Positions 11,591-23,175 of a stretch of DNA of 64,000 nucleotides are shown one piece after another (the stretch's first letter is position 1; each line of letters starts with the position of its first letter). A program made the translations under genes and the position numbers. The DNA lies in the NCBI GenBank assembly GCA_900618425.1, contig UZAN01039580.1:76929-140928 (forward strand), read 5' to 3'. The notes beneath the pieces were generated by a model. The model was not told the origin of the DNA, did no database searches, and saw only the letters and a list, made by a program, of their open reading frames with translations. This stretch comes from Echinostoma caproni (lineage: Eukaryota; Platyhelminthes; Trematoda; Plagiorchiida; Echinostomatidae).

Positions 11591-12682
11591 CAGTTACTGA
11601 TTTTACGTTTTATAACTAAGAGTAAAATATAAGTTCATTCATGAAGCATAATATCCTCAACTGTGTTTAAGCCTCCAGTGATAGGTTACAGGACTGACCT
11701 GCAGTTTGAAATTTCTCAGCGAAGGAACAGATCACGTCTGGATATCAAACTACTCGAAAACGCTCAACCTGACTGATTTGGAAGAGGACGACGATAGCGA
11801 CGACAACAAAAACAACCGAATCATTGACAGAGTTGTACGGCACAAGAGCAATCCAGGTTCGGACTCCCGTCAGGTCAAATGTGATTGTGAGATTTTTTTG
11901 TTTGGATACTTTTGAAAAGCAAAATAGGTGCGCTGTTTTCTGATGCCTCACATGGTTCGTCAGCGAGTGAGAGAGAGAGAGACAACAAAGAGAGGTTTTA
12001 ATTTAACGATACACTTGCAGTTAAGCAGTCACCTGCGTGCAGAGAAGAGCGAAATGAATCAGAATTAAATTGAAATCGATCGAGTGCTTGGGTCACTGTC
12101 AATCATGAAACACCGTTTGAGTACAAGGCGTTTGGACGCAAAAGACCTAACAAAACATAAAACGACGTTCCGAACCAATCCTCGGAAACATGTAGATAAT
12201 TTTCAACCAAAACTGAGAACCAGTTGAGTTAAAGTGCTTTCCGTCAGTCCCAGGTTTTGCTACTACACTAGAGTAACTGCAAAACGAAATTGGGAAAAAA
12301 ATTTGAAAATATTTTAGCCCCAATATCATATATGTTTTAGCCTACGTCACCTTATGCTGAAGACATGAAACCTACCACGGTGCACAGAAGCAACAATCTC
12401 CCGATGATTAAATCACAGAAAATAAAATCAGTGACCTTAGAATATAAACAACGGTGGAACCGGTCACAATGCATGATAAGGTATAAAAATCTACTGAACG
12501 ACATCTGAGGGTTTCAAAGAATGCCTGGAAAGAACATACAAACGACGCTGATGAAATTTTTCTAAACCAGAGAAATGCATTAAACGCGGTCACCATAGAC
12601 ATATGCAGAACACTGAATTGACGGTATACCTTACCGGTAATAATTAACTACGAACTATCCGTCAAACTGATTCTAGGTGTGT

Positions 12683-12975
12683 GCAACACTCCTTATCGCT
12701 GCGTAACCACGGGACTGGTGGGGATCAAGGAATTCCTGATGATAGCACTGACCAATGAAACAGAAGCTATGATGTGTATAGGGAAAATGCAAAATAGCAT
12801 GATCAGCTGCCCGATGGTCGAGTGGCCAGTATGCTTGCGGTCTACCTATGAGACGCCGGGTTCTCTCCCCAATTGAGATACAAAAAGTATGCACCGTTGA
12901 CGAGTCACAAACAAGACGAAAAATTTTTCCAGTGCTCTTTGTCGGTTATCAAAAACATTTCCACCGCAGTTAGAC
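12683..12975 (+). mobile_element. tRNA-derived SINE-like element, copy 2
   Basis: An exact A box (TGGTCGAGTGG, 12815-12825) and a degenerate B box (GGTTCTCTCCC, 12859-12869) are 44 nt apart. GATCAGCTGC lies 14 nt upstream of the A box, exactly as in copy 3 (59107-59116), and the preceding 40 nt also align with copy 3. The downstream GAGTCACAAACAAGACGAAA and the CCAGTGCTCTTTG…ACATTTCC tail match copy 1. The edges are estimates from where similarity fades. Short ORFs on both strands here are repeat artefacts. Confidence 0.68.
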
Positions 12976-15900
12976 TCATAATATGTTCAACTCGGAACCA
13001 TTTCGCTCTCTGGGTATAAAGGGAAAGTAAAACAAAACAGAATTGCCGGAAGTTCACGCTTTTTTCTTCTAAGGTCAGAGCACTTTTTACTCCCCGAAGA
13101 CTCCAAGTATGAATTGTTCAACCGAATGTCAATGCAATGAAGTTAACATCTACCAACCTGGTTTTATACCTTATTTGATTGAGAAAAACGCAATAAATGA
13201 CTTGCATTTGATTACGCATCCATTAGTTAAATTTCAGAAGTGTAATGCACATACAGTAAGGTTGACAAAGAAGTCTGATTTACAAAAAACAATGGCTCAT
13301 GTTACATTCAAGGGTACATCATTTGAGTTTAGAGCATCCAAACTGACAGTTACCTGTCAATTATCAAGTATCATAAATGTTATGTAAGCTTTGATATGTG
13401 TAATTTAATTCACTATTATTCAAACTGGAACAAGTTCACCGGCCTCAATGGGATTGGAACGAGCGCATGGGCATTGTCAGGGTCGTTAAATGACGTATGC
13501 CGTCTCTGGTGCGTTACGATTACANACTGACAGCGCTGACATTTTACATCTGGTTACCAACACAATATAGACTTACATAGAATCCACCAATAAGCGTGGA
13601 GGTTTTCTGTCCATCAAATTGATGTTCATACAACCATGCACAGACATGATACTTGAGAGAAATAGATGAAAGAAGAAACAGTCAAAATGCTTTGAATAAT
13701 GGGAACTGACTTTTTTGGCTTGACTTCACTCGTCGCACGATCCTGCCAAAATTTCAGAATTGCCCGACATTTATGAATAATTTTAGTTTTAAGAAAACGA
13801 GTAGGTGAATGATCAATTGTTTCCAGATGTTCCCAGTCATGCTCTCACATATCATATAGTGGAGAAATATTAGTTTTGCCGTTCACAAAATGACCCGAAT
13901 GCTTGATCTTTTCTCTGTTTGCATAACCAGTCAGAGATAAATGAAACTCGCAAAAATCTTCAAGACCGTGAATCCCTCTTGACGTTGACAGTAATTGTTT
14001 GTTCTGAGTGTGAGTCACTTGTGCAATGTATCACTAAGTCGCGGTGACGTAACATAAGAAGACGTCATTTTCTATAATTGTATTATAAATTGGGTTAGTC
14101 TTGGTAATTTTTTCATCCCTGTGAAGCTTATTCCATTAGGGGTTGGCATAAAAAGCTACAAGGAGAATTTAAAGCGCAGATCAAAAATGGCAGGGAATCT
14201 CCAACAGATGACGAGAGGATAAATTGCAGTTGAGTTTCATAATGAAGTATTTTGAGGATTTTGGAACCGAATAAAATGAATTATTATGGTCATCGTTCAG
14301 TGTTTCGTATGTTTTAGGACATTGATCGAGCGGTTCAATAATTACGACTTTTCGCACGAATACTTGGGCTTGAACAATTGTTTTTGAGAAGTTATCAGTT
14401 GAAGCCAAATACGTCGTCGGAATTTTAATTTGTTCTGTCACTCTTGCCCTAAAACCGGTTTAGCTCATTTGGAAAATCTAGCTTCTGAATTTAAATGCCT
14501 CACTGCTGTTTGTCGAAAAATATATTCACCAAATATGAAGAGGATTTGGGCGTAATTCTTCAAAAAAACTACCTTGGAAATACGTGTTTGTGCGCAGATC
14601 TGGGCACATGCCCGTACAAAGAAATCATTTGACCTTGCACATTGGCCAGTCTTCTATTGAACCTCTTCGCACCTAAGTTGCAGATTAAACTCTAAATGAC
14701 AGGAAATAGGGGGTCAATCTAGGGCTAGGATGTTCACGGCTAACGAGAAACGTCCCCAAATCACCTCGATCATACAAAAGCGAAAGCTTGTAAACGAGCA
14801 CGAGTATGACCTGGAAATTTCTATCGGCTCTAGCAATTGTATTTCCATGTGTTCCAGTAGTTAACCGTGTTTGAACTCAGGGTCAAATAGGTCTTTTTTC
14901 GGTTACGGTGGCGCTTTGAAAATACAACTGATGGATCATTATTCGTTCACTGAATGCTTATGTGGCATTTTATCTCTGATCTATAGGATAGCCTAGACTC
15001 CGGAACTCATTAGAGCTAGATACATGGTGTATCCAGATAACACAGAACACATCTGAACTCATTTATATACATTGTTCCACACTAAGTTACCTTGAGAATC
15101 TTTGCTTTTTGATTACAGTCAAGATAAAGTGAATATATGTGCAGCTGCTTGCGGAAAATATCCGTTGGGAACGATCACATTTCTAAAGAGATATGTAGTG
15201 CAAAAAATCCAAAATTACCGAAAATATGTATTTTTCACATTGTGAATCAAACAAAGAGATGAACATGACAATAATGATAGACTAGTTTAGTTCATTCGAT
15301 ACTCGGCTATTACAATTTCTATATATGAAGGTTAACTTGAAACCGTAAATAGTATGATGTAACTTCCACGTCGCCATCAACAATCGTTATTATGTTTTGT
15401 TTAAGTAAATAGATTTTCACTGAATAAGGTTGAAACAAAGCTACAATCATTCAACCGATATTGCTGATTGCAATCTCGTCAAACAAATAATTGCAAAACT
15501 CATTCAGATTTAAATTTAATCATTGAACTGGCTTTCTAACATTGTTGCTTTGTGAGTACGTTCAGACGAGACAATCTACTGAAAGTCTGTGATGATGAAC
15601 ACACTAAGAGGTCACTTTTGATTGTACACGAACTGCTATACCGTAAATTTTATATACCATAAAGGAAGGGTTTACAACAGTGATTGCCTTAGAGAATAAA
15701 ATCCTAAAATCTTTGATTAAAATATTTTGTTCTTTTAGTTTCATTGGTGAAAAGAAAATTTACCCTTTCTCTTCAAGCGCAACACGAAAGTGATGAAGTT
15801 AATAATCAAATGCTTTTCAAGTTATGAAAATCGGACAACTTGACGTTTCCAATCTCAAAATGTGCAAAACAGAAACACCCTATCCAATTATAATGAAGGC

Positions 15901-16150
15901 TCTTGCATTTTTGACCTTTAAGAACCATTATCATCAGTTACTATGAAAGGATGAGCACCTTTTACTCAATTATGTGTTGACAAAGGTGATGTTCTTGATT
16001 TTGAGAAGTACCAGTGAACGTATTCGAATTTCTTCAAAAAATGCAACCTGCATATTTGTTTTTTCAACCATAATGACTGTTAACTGTTCGATACTGCCAT
16101 AAAAGTTCTTCTGTTTGCCACAAATAAAATGAAATATGAACATTCACTTG
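12976..16150. other. No supported gene
   Basis: AT-rich sequence with one ambiguous base at 13525. The longest ORFs (92 and 86 codons) have no splice context or protein-like composition that I can defend. Confidence 0.55.
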
Positions 16151-16159
16151 ACCGAGAAT

Positions 16160-19085
16160 TTTTTCTCCCGAAGAAGAGGGCTATGCATCGTGCACGTCTT
16201 CCTGATCTCCGATTTCTTCCACCTCATAGTTATCCTCCTCTAACATTTCCAATGCCTTCGGGGTCTGCAGACTATCGTACCAACAACTGTGCTTCAGGTG
16301 GAAACCCCGCCCCTGTTCTCGCTCGTAAAATAGAGACCCTAGCCATCAATGTGCTGTTCAAGAATACAGCTCTACCATCCGATTGACACCCTCATCAAAC
16401 CCATCTTTGAAATTTCATTTACACCTTTCTGGGACCCTGAGGCTGTGGATCGTGAATTTTCTGGCGCTGGCACGGCTCTCAATGAGAGAGCTAAAGCCTA
16501 GCTAATAGATGGAATCCTAAACAACAGAAGTCTGTGTGCATCAGCAGTCGTCGCTCCGAAAGATGCAAACTGCTTATCTTCTCAACGTACGCACCCAATA
16601 ACTGTATCCCAGACACAGTCAAAGATACTGTCTACCAAATGCCACCAAGCCTCTTTTTTAATGCTATTCGGAGCGATATCGTGGTTTCAGTGGAAGATAT
16701 TTATGCTATGGTAGGCCGGGTGACTTCGAGTGAGGCGCACCTTGGAGGTCCTTTTGAACTAGATTACTGCTGCTCGGAAAACGGGAGCGGTTATTGGCTC
16801 TACGTTCTGACCACCGCCTATTCCTAGCCCGTACGAACTTCAGACACTCCAACTGCCGGTGAGCGACCTTCGTCGAGTCAGTGACGAAAGTAGATCAACC
16901 ACTTCGCTATAAGCCCCGTTGGCGGGGTTGCATTCAAGACAGTCGATCGTACTGGAGCACTCTCCTTGAATCTGACCACCAATTAGTTTGTGACTAGCAG
17001 TTCGTTTGCTTTTGTGGGCGATATAAGTGCAGGATGCAGCAGCAGTTAGACTGCTACGCGTTGTCTCAACGAGCATACTTTACCGTCTTTCAGAACGCGC
17101 TAACTGAAAGGCTAGAGTCAACCCCACCTGATAACATCAGTCGGCACTGATCGCCTATCAAGAATTCTATGAATTCGGCTGGCTTATTAATTAGTGGCCT
17201 CACATTTGTGTCGTGAAACCCTAGAATTGCACTGGGTCCCTGGGTCTTTCTGACGTTCACCGGTCACTTCCGACTGGCTGGTAGCATAACGTAGCACAAC
17301 TTTCAATGAGACGTGGAATTAGCGTAAGTCTACACAGAAAATGTGAAATTTGATAGTCTCAACGCGCAGCAGAGATTAAACGTGCTGTCGTCATAAGAAA
17401 TGTCCGCAAGCTGTTCTATCTTATCTAAGTTACAAGTAGGATAGACTTAGATGTGAGGGAAACGGTCTATGAAGCTGTAGGCTAGCTTCTTCCCAATCAA
17501 CAGTGACGTGTTGAACCATGAGCGGAGCACTTCAGAGAGCAGCTTAACTGATCAGTTTCTCACTTGACTGTTTCGGCACACATCCCATTGTCTATCTCAA
17601 TAGACACACCTTCGGAGGCGGAAGTCCTCAAAGTACTCCATGCTTATGGACGTCACAATACGGGAAAGCCGATAATCCCCGCATAGCTCTCTTTAAATAT
17701 GGTGGAACAGAGCTACTTGAAGAACTGAACACTGTTCTCTAATGTTTGGACTATTAAGCAGACTCCCTTCTCTCGGGAAAAATCGATTGTTTTACTGATG
17801 CGGTGACTCCGCCAATCATAGGAGTAAAAGCCTGAAAGATTTTAGTGTCCAATATTCTTCCTAGATTGTACAAGACGCTAGAGGAGCACGTTCGCGAGGA
17901 CCAGGCTGGGAATTGTCCGGTAGTAGATGCATCGATCAAATCGACACTCTCCGATAGCTGCTAGAACACCGGTATATTTACCAGAGACCAACGATCATTG
18001 TGCTCCAACACATTCGCTCGGCTTTTGACTCCATCGACAGGATCGCACTATGGAGCTGTTTGTTTATAAATTAAGTACCTGAGAAGTATGTGTCGGTCCT
18101 CAAGGACTTGTTTCACCATATCTCAGGTCGAGTTGTGGTCTATGGTCGGTTTTCGCCACGCTTCGCCGTCTCTAGTAGAATGCGACAAGGTTGTCCCATA
18201 TCACCTTTCCTCTTCAACTTTCCACAGAGAATGTTCTGGCCTGGTCTAGCAAATGAAGGAGGCGAATTCCTTTAAGGGAACAGAATGGTTGACTTAGAAT
18301 AAGCCAGTGATATTGCCTTGCTTGGTGACAATACCCAGGCAGCCCAACACGGCGATCTAAGCATCCAGATATAGTATGTACTTTGCACCATTCAAGTGCG
18401 AAGTGCTTGTAAAAAAATTACTGGAGCCTTTGCCTGCACGCACTGTTTCCGGTGATCACATAGAACTAGTTGAGAGCTTTAGGCACCTAGGGAACTCAAT
18501 CATACCTAGAGGTGGTTTTGGGAAAGAGATCACACCATGAATGGCGAAAACTAGAGCCGCTTTTTCCAACCTGTGACACCTGTGATGCCACTATGATATC
18601 CGACTGTCCCTTAAAGAAACGGCTTTCACCTACGCGGTTCGCAGTGTTCTGCTTAACGGTTGCGAGACCTACCAGCTCGGCATAGAGGATACTAATCAAC
18701 TTTCTTTATTTGACCATTGATTTCTTCGAAGCATTGCTCGTGTTCAGTGGGAACATTGTGCGAGCAATGAAGAAATTCGTCGTCGTGTGCTGGTTGCTGA
18801 TCATACTTCCCTGATCTGAGTAATCGTTCTACACCGCCGTCGATGGATTGGTCAATTTTGCTTTTTACCTTTCCACCTTTCTTCATCTCCGTGCTCTCTT
18901 TGCAAGTGTTGGGCAATACTGTAGGATGCACCGCGCGGTCAGACCATGACCATAACCTATCGTGAAGTTATGGAGAAGTCAACTTCAGCACTGGCTTCCC
19001 TTGGTGCCGACCTAGGCCCAAGGGATGAGGATTGCCGGTGGTCAGAGAAGTTGAGAGATGGCTCAGAACATATGTCAGTGGGGTA
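16160..19085 (+). mobile_element. Degenerate APE-type non-LTR retrotransposon (LINE)
   Basis: The plus-strand translation retains, across frameshifts and stops, an N-terminal apurinic-like endonuclease (FWDPEAV near 16430, STYAPNNCIPDTVKD near 16576, EAHLGGPF near 16731), then a reverse transcriptase (ANHRS; CIDQIDTLR-stop-LLEHR; HIRSAFDSIDRIALW; the signature RMRQGCPISPFLFNF at 18177-18221), then the C-terminal region (GCETYQLGIEDTNQL; FLRSIARVQWEH; EEIRRRVL). The motif A aspartate is replaced by His (CAC, 18009-18011). The motif C YADD is now stop-Ala-Ser-Asp (18300-18311), and another in-frame TAG is at 17955. The element cannot encode an active enzyme. The motif order fits RTE- or CR1-like elements; I cannot settle the clade. 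The 5' and 3' ends are approximate. Confidence 0.9.
17790..18320 (+). pseudogene. Reverse transcriptase domain, inactivated
   Basis: This is the best-preserved part of the LINE. From about 17880 to 18311 the homology stays in one reading frame despite stops at 17955-17957 and 18300-18302. It runs from the template-binding region (GRFSPRFAVSS) through the invariant RQGCPISP block. Loss of both catalytic positions (motif A Asp to His; first Asp of motif C to Ser) plus a stop at the YADD tyrosine shows long decay without selection. Confidence 0.88.
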
Positions 19086-19086
19086 A

Positions 19087-19695
19087 TTGCTGTGCGATTG
19101 GTTTGTCGAGATCCCACTCCCCATAACAGCCAACAATCATCAGGAAGTGTACGATGAAACTAAAAAATCTTTCATCATTTGTTCACCTTGTTATCTGTTT
19201 TCCCCGTTTCTATTTCATCCTTCTGTACCTCTTACTAACATTATCATCATTGCTTTTTTGTTGGCACAATGCTTGTTGTCCATTCGGGAATATAAATATA
19301 CGTTTCCGTTGCTTGATGTTTTAATTGCCGGAAATAACTGGTGTGATATACTGAAACTCGTCTTCTCTTTTGAGATCACTATCAGCGCGAGTAAAGTGTC
19401 GATAAGTACAGCAGATAAGGTTCCGGCTTCACAACGCAACTATTTTTCCCAAATTGGATATCGAGTTGATGCGTCATCACTATGTGAAGTAACCGTCTCT
19501 TCTCATCTCTGGAAAAAAAGACCACCAATTTGTTTACCCTTCTCAAGAGAAGCAAAATGGAACATTTTCGAGCAATCGACCGGTTTACATCATTCAAGCC
19601 CACGCACCAGCTCTGAAAGCCCTGCGATTTTATTCCACATAGATGATATCACTTTCCGTTTTTGTCGATACATCATTTTCTGCATATTTCAGTGA
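19087..19695 (+). other. 202-codon open frame without any ATG
   Basis: The frame is open from a TTG, just past the LINE C-terminus, to a TGA at 19693-19695, yet the translation has no methionine codon. The first third is hydrophobic (SVPLTNIIIIAFLLAQCLL) and may be the LINE 3' region. AATAAA occurs at 19743-19748. It could be a spliced exon, an out-of-frame LINE 3' tail or chance. The length is unusual for 38-40% GC non-coding DNA. Confidence 0.25.
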
Positions 19696-19748
19696 CATAG
19701 TTTATTTGTTCTTTTTCTTCGTTTTATTTTGCCCCTCAGACAATAAAC

Positions 19749-21500
19749 ATCACATTGTGTTATCCACATGGGCTTTTAAGGGGGTAATGTCACGTGAAAC
19801 TAACTCACAACTAGGTTTCTAATCATGACCTCGCTGAACCGTGATATGAAATACGGCGCACCTAACGAACTGAATTCCGCTTCACTACGGACAATGTTCT
19901 GCACTAAACGATTTATAGTGGTAGTTTCTGATTCTTTCACTAAGGTACACACTACTGTTCACAAGCAACGCATTATAAAACACCACGTGACAATTTGCTG
20001 CATCAAAATCGAGTATGTCGATTGCTTCACTGCGACACTGCTTTGCAAATGTTAGCTTAGGAGAGATTCACTCTGTCATGTCGTATATTGCTCAAATGTG
20101 TCAGATATAATAAAATGCATATATAGGTGTGTTTATGTGTATGCAAGGGAATAGATATCATCATATAGAAGTATATGCATGGGGTGAGCGAGCAATATGT
20201 ACACGCATTGCATCCACACGATCTGGGGAAACGATCTATGGTATTTCACTGCGAAAAGAATAATAAACAGGTCAAAGTTGGAGGTCTGAGTGAACCAAAA
20301 CAACAAAGTTGAGGGTTCGGTTCATGAACTTGGAGGGTCATTGGGGTTTACAGACAAGGTGGAACAGAAGACTGGAAGTGAAAGAAAACAGCATATAAGA
20401 ACAAGTCCGAACTGTATATCGTTGTATTTCCAAATTGAAAGAATGAGGTGGAACTCATCAACGTCTGTGTGTAGGTGCGCGTAAATTCTGTGAATCATTT
20501 TAGTTTATTTCGCACCATCCCATCAAGCTTTCTTGATATTAGACTTCTAGTGCATAGGTCTATCTCTCCACAACTGCACACAAGTTTACAAACACACACA
20601 CAACATGTATGCATACATATACACAGCATTGTGTATTGGAGGTAAATGCATTGTGATGAACCAGAATAAAACAGGAATTCACATGTGTAACAGCTTGCAC
20701 ATAACGTGTTTCGCGATTCAACGGTACCAACATGAATGGAGTTATTCACCCAAACGTCAGATATATAGACATCACAATAAGTGACTGAATGTTCTACCCA
20801 AACAATCTAGTGGTTGAGATAAAAAGAATGGCGCGGTTCGGAGTTGGAAACAGCGAGAGCAAGGTGGTTAATAGTATACAAGGTTCAGACATAGTCTATG
20901 TGTCTCGAAGCAAGACGGGTTTTCGTGGACGACAGTAACGGAAAGGTTTATAATTGCACGGATGGGAGCAAGAGAGGAAGAGAAAGGAAAATGACTGTTT
21001 CGGCTGACTGACTATGGCGTCACTCAAGTCCACGGGGTGGGGTCGATGACAGTCTCATTCGATTCAGAATAAAAAGGGCTAATGACAATTTGAGTTCACA
21101 GAATTCAGAAACAAAAAATCAAAGACAGTGCAAAAAGCGACTGAGAGCGGACAAAAGAGATAGACAGCCTTGTGGCAACAGATATGGAAGCACGAATGAA
21201 AGAACGCTATATAAAACACCGCTTGCGTATGATACTCATTTGAAGCGGGTTGAGGGAAACTAAATCTTAAGGGGGGATAATTACCGTTTAGCTGGGTGAA
21301 GATTGAAAAGAAAGACTTGAGTAGGTCACAAATGAATTTAGATGGTGTAAACGAGGCATAAAATTTGATGACCTTAAGGCTGCGCAACAATACCGGGGTC
21401 AAACCGTATTTAGACTCACGTGGCATTTATGAGGACGGTTCGACAGAAATGACAGCTTGATCTGGCGTGCCTTGTTCTCACAGGTAGTGTGTCTGGTTGG
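19749..21500. other. No supported gene
   Basis: Contains short ORFs (76 codons at 19825, 115 codons minus at 21079-21426) with no compelling splice context. CA/TG-rich patches lie near 20130-20210 and 20580-20640. The right part would include the 3' untranslated region of the minus-strand gene at 21540; a CATAAA variant poly(A) signal is readable on the minus strand near 21430. Confidence 0.5.
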
Positions 21501-21539
21501 AAGTGTAAACCGTTTTGCCAAACATTGTCGGAACATTTT

Positions 21540-22892
21540 TTAACACACACGTTCTGGCAATTCCAGCTTGCCGTTTTCATCCTCATCAATCTGATCGGGC
21601 CGGTCGCGAATCAGACCGTTAGAGTATTTGGTCTGACGTGGACGCGGTCGATTGTATTTGACACTCTGTCGTCGACTACGCTGCCTCATGATTCCGATCA
21701 GAACACAAGCAGTAATGAGAAACACAGCAATCACAGACACTATGGATGCAGCAACCCATATCCGTTGACTCCGAGTTAACATGTTTTCATTATCCAACTT
21801 ATTGGTATTTTCGGTTCCACCTGCAGGTGGAAAGTATGGATGTCGGATAACGGAAGCTGGACTTGTCTGATTTGGTGCTTGGGATTCATCGGAAAGGTTA
21901 GTGGAAACATTCGGTTCGGTCGTTGCATCTGATTGCGATTGAGGCAACAATGAAGATAAACCATCCGTTATCGTATCACTTGTAGTCACGTTTATACTGG
22001 CAGTAGTAGTACTCTCAGTGGTCGTTGAAGTGGTAACGGTACTCGTCGGAGTAGGTCGACCGGCATTTTCTTGAACTACCTGTAATTCCTGATTGTCCCG
22101 ACAGAGCATGCTATCAGAACAGATGTTAGGCACACAGCGCCCAATCGATAGACGCCCGCGTTGTTCATGAGTTCCAGAACTGGGATCGGTTGTACGGTTT
22201 AGCTGAGAAAATTTAATCATATACTGCCGAAGGGGCGGTCCAGGTCGAACTCTAATCACATGAATACTGGGATCTTGAATACAATTTATGCAGTAAAACT
22301 GCATTGTTGCTTCCTCACAGTCCACAAAGCGAATAACTTCTACACTCGGACCGAGAGTTAGAAATTCTTCGTATTCGGAACGACAACTGAGTAACACTTG
22401 TCGTACTCGAGTCAACCCAGCAAGACTACAGCTATCCCATCGTAGATAACTCGTCCTGGCTAACAGCTCTTCCAGATTTTCCAACCCACCCAAACTGAGA
22501 GCAGTGACTACGTGGTCGCGAAGTTGCAAGTCCAACTGAAGTCGTTTCACCGTTTGATCCCACATAAGAGCAGCAAACGCCCACGGGGCTAATTGAATCG
22601 TATCTACTTTGGGTGTGGAAGTTATCTGATCATTGGTATCTATCAGTGACCCCTCAACAATCGGTCCGATTCGAACCAAATCGTTAACTTGCTGACAGGG
22701 AATCGGATCTTCCAAATGATTCAAACTGCCGGATCGATCCATTTGGCACAATAGTTTTGAGCTGGATGAAGATTCGATTTCTAGTGAACAGTTACATGTC
22801 CGTTGTACATCGACTGTTTGGCTGACGAGAAGCAGAGGAATCAAATCATATAATCCAAGTAGTAATGGGAGAATCACGTGCCTGAGATGCAT
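21540..22892 (-). CDS. Type I membrane protein, LRR-like ectodomain, mucin-like stalk
   Basis: A single uninterrupted 450-residue ORF. The ATG at 22892 has an in-frame TGA three codons upstream, which fixes the start. Residues 1-24 are a signal peptide (HVILPLLLGLYDLIPLLL). A Cys-rich N-cap (C33, C35, C49, C66) resembles an LRRNT. Residues about 98-190 carry imperfect leucine-rich repeats (VKRLQLDLQL; LSLGGLENLEELL; LAGLTRVRQVLLSC). Further Cys at 192-264 bring the ectodomain to an even twelve. Residues 280-310 are a Thr/Ser-rich, mucin-like stalk, and there are six N-glycosylation sequons (34, 232, 301, 328, 332, 341). Residues 378-402 form one membrane helix (IWVAASIVSVIAVFLITACV), followed by a stop-transfer RQRSRR and a 48-residue tail ending ELPERVC. 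It is presumably a cell-surface adhesion or recognition protein; the ligand is unknown and I cannot name an orthologue. The absence of introns is notable. Confidence 0.85.
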   Translation of the reverse strand: MHLRHVILPLLLGLYDLIPLLLVSQTVDVQRTCNCSLEIESSSSSKLLCQMDRSGSLNHLEDPIPCQQVNDLVRIGPIVEGSLIDTNDQITSTPKVDTIQLAPWAFAALMWDQTVKRLQLDLQLRDHVVTALSLGGLENLEELLARTSYLRWDSCSLAGLTRVRQVLLSCRSEYEEFLTLGPSVEVIRFVDCEEATMQFYCINCIQDPSIHVIRVRPGPPLRQYMIKFSQLNRTTDPSSGTHEQRGRLSIGRCVPNICSDSMLCRDNQELQVVQENAGRPTPTSTVTTSTTTESTTTASINVTTSDTITDGLSSLLPQSQSDATTEPNVSTNLSDESQAPNQTSPASVIRHPYFPPAGGTENTNKLDNENMLTRSQRIWVAASIVSVIAVFLITACVLIGIMRQRSRRQSVKYNRPRPRQTKYSNGLIRDRPDQIDEDENGKLELPERVC

Positions 22893-23117
22893 AGTTAATC
22901 ATCGAGTAATATGTGTGTGAGTGAACAAATGCACAAGGCAAGTGTCATTCCGTGACCACACCGGGAAATTCCACGTAAGTGTCACTGAATATGAATGCAG
23001 GCATAAAAATCACTAGCACGTATACACATGGAGGTACACACGTGGATAAAAATTAATATCTACCCGTAGAGTTGAATCAATTCCGTATCCATGCGGGTGC
23101 TGACACAACTAGCTTAC

Positions 23118-23175
23118 CACGTGTCCAAACGTTTGGACACAAGTCCGTTGCAAAATAACGGTGTCCGAAGTGTCC
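23118..23175 (-). promoter_or_regulatory. Palindromic GTGTCC cluster upstream of the membrane-protein gene
   Basis: A perfect loopless 20-bp palindrome (arms gtgtccaaac 23121-23130 and gtttggacac 23131-23140) overlaps a CACGTG E-box at 23118-23123. Two more direct GTGTCC copies follow at 23161-23166 and 23170-23175, making four GTGTCC/GGACAC hexamers in 55 bp. The cluster lies 226-283 bp upstream of the start codon at 22892, where a proximal promoter could be. A regulatory role is inferred from position and symmetry only. Confidence 0.4.

Noticed and set aside
11000..11619. ORFs of 182 and 195 codons
   Set aside because: They are made of N-gap placeholders and translated TA/GA microsatellite.
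11820..11880. GGTTCGGACTC as a possible B box
   Set aside because: No matching A box and no similarity to the SINE family body.
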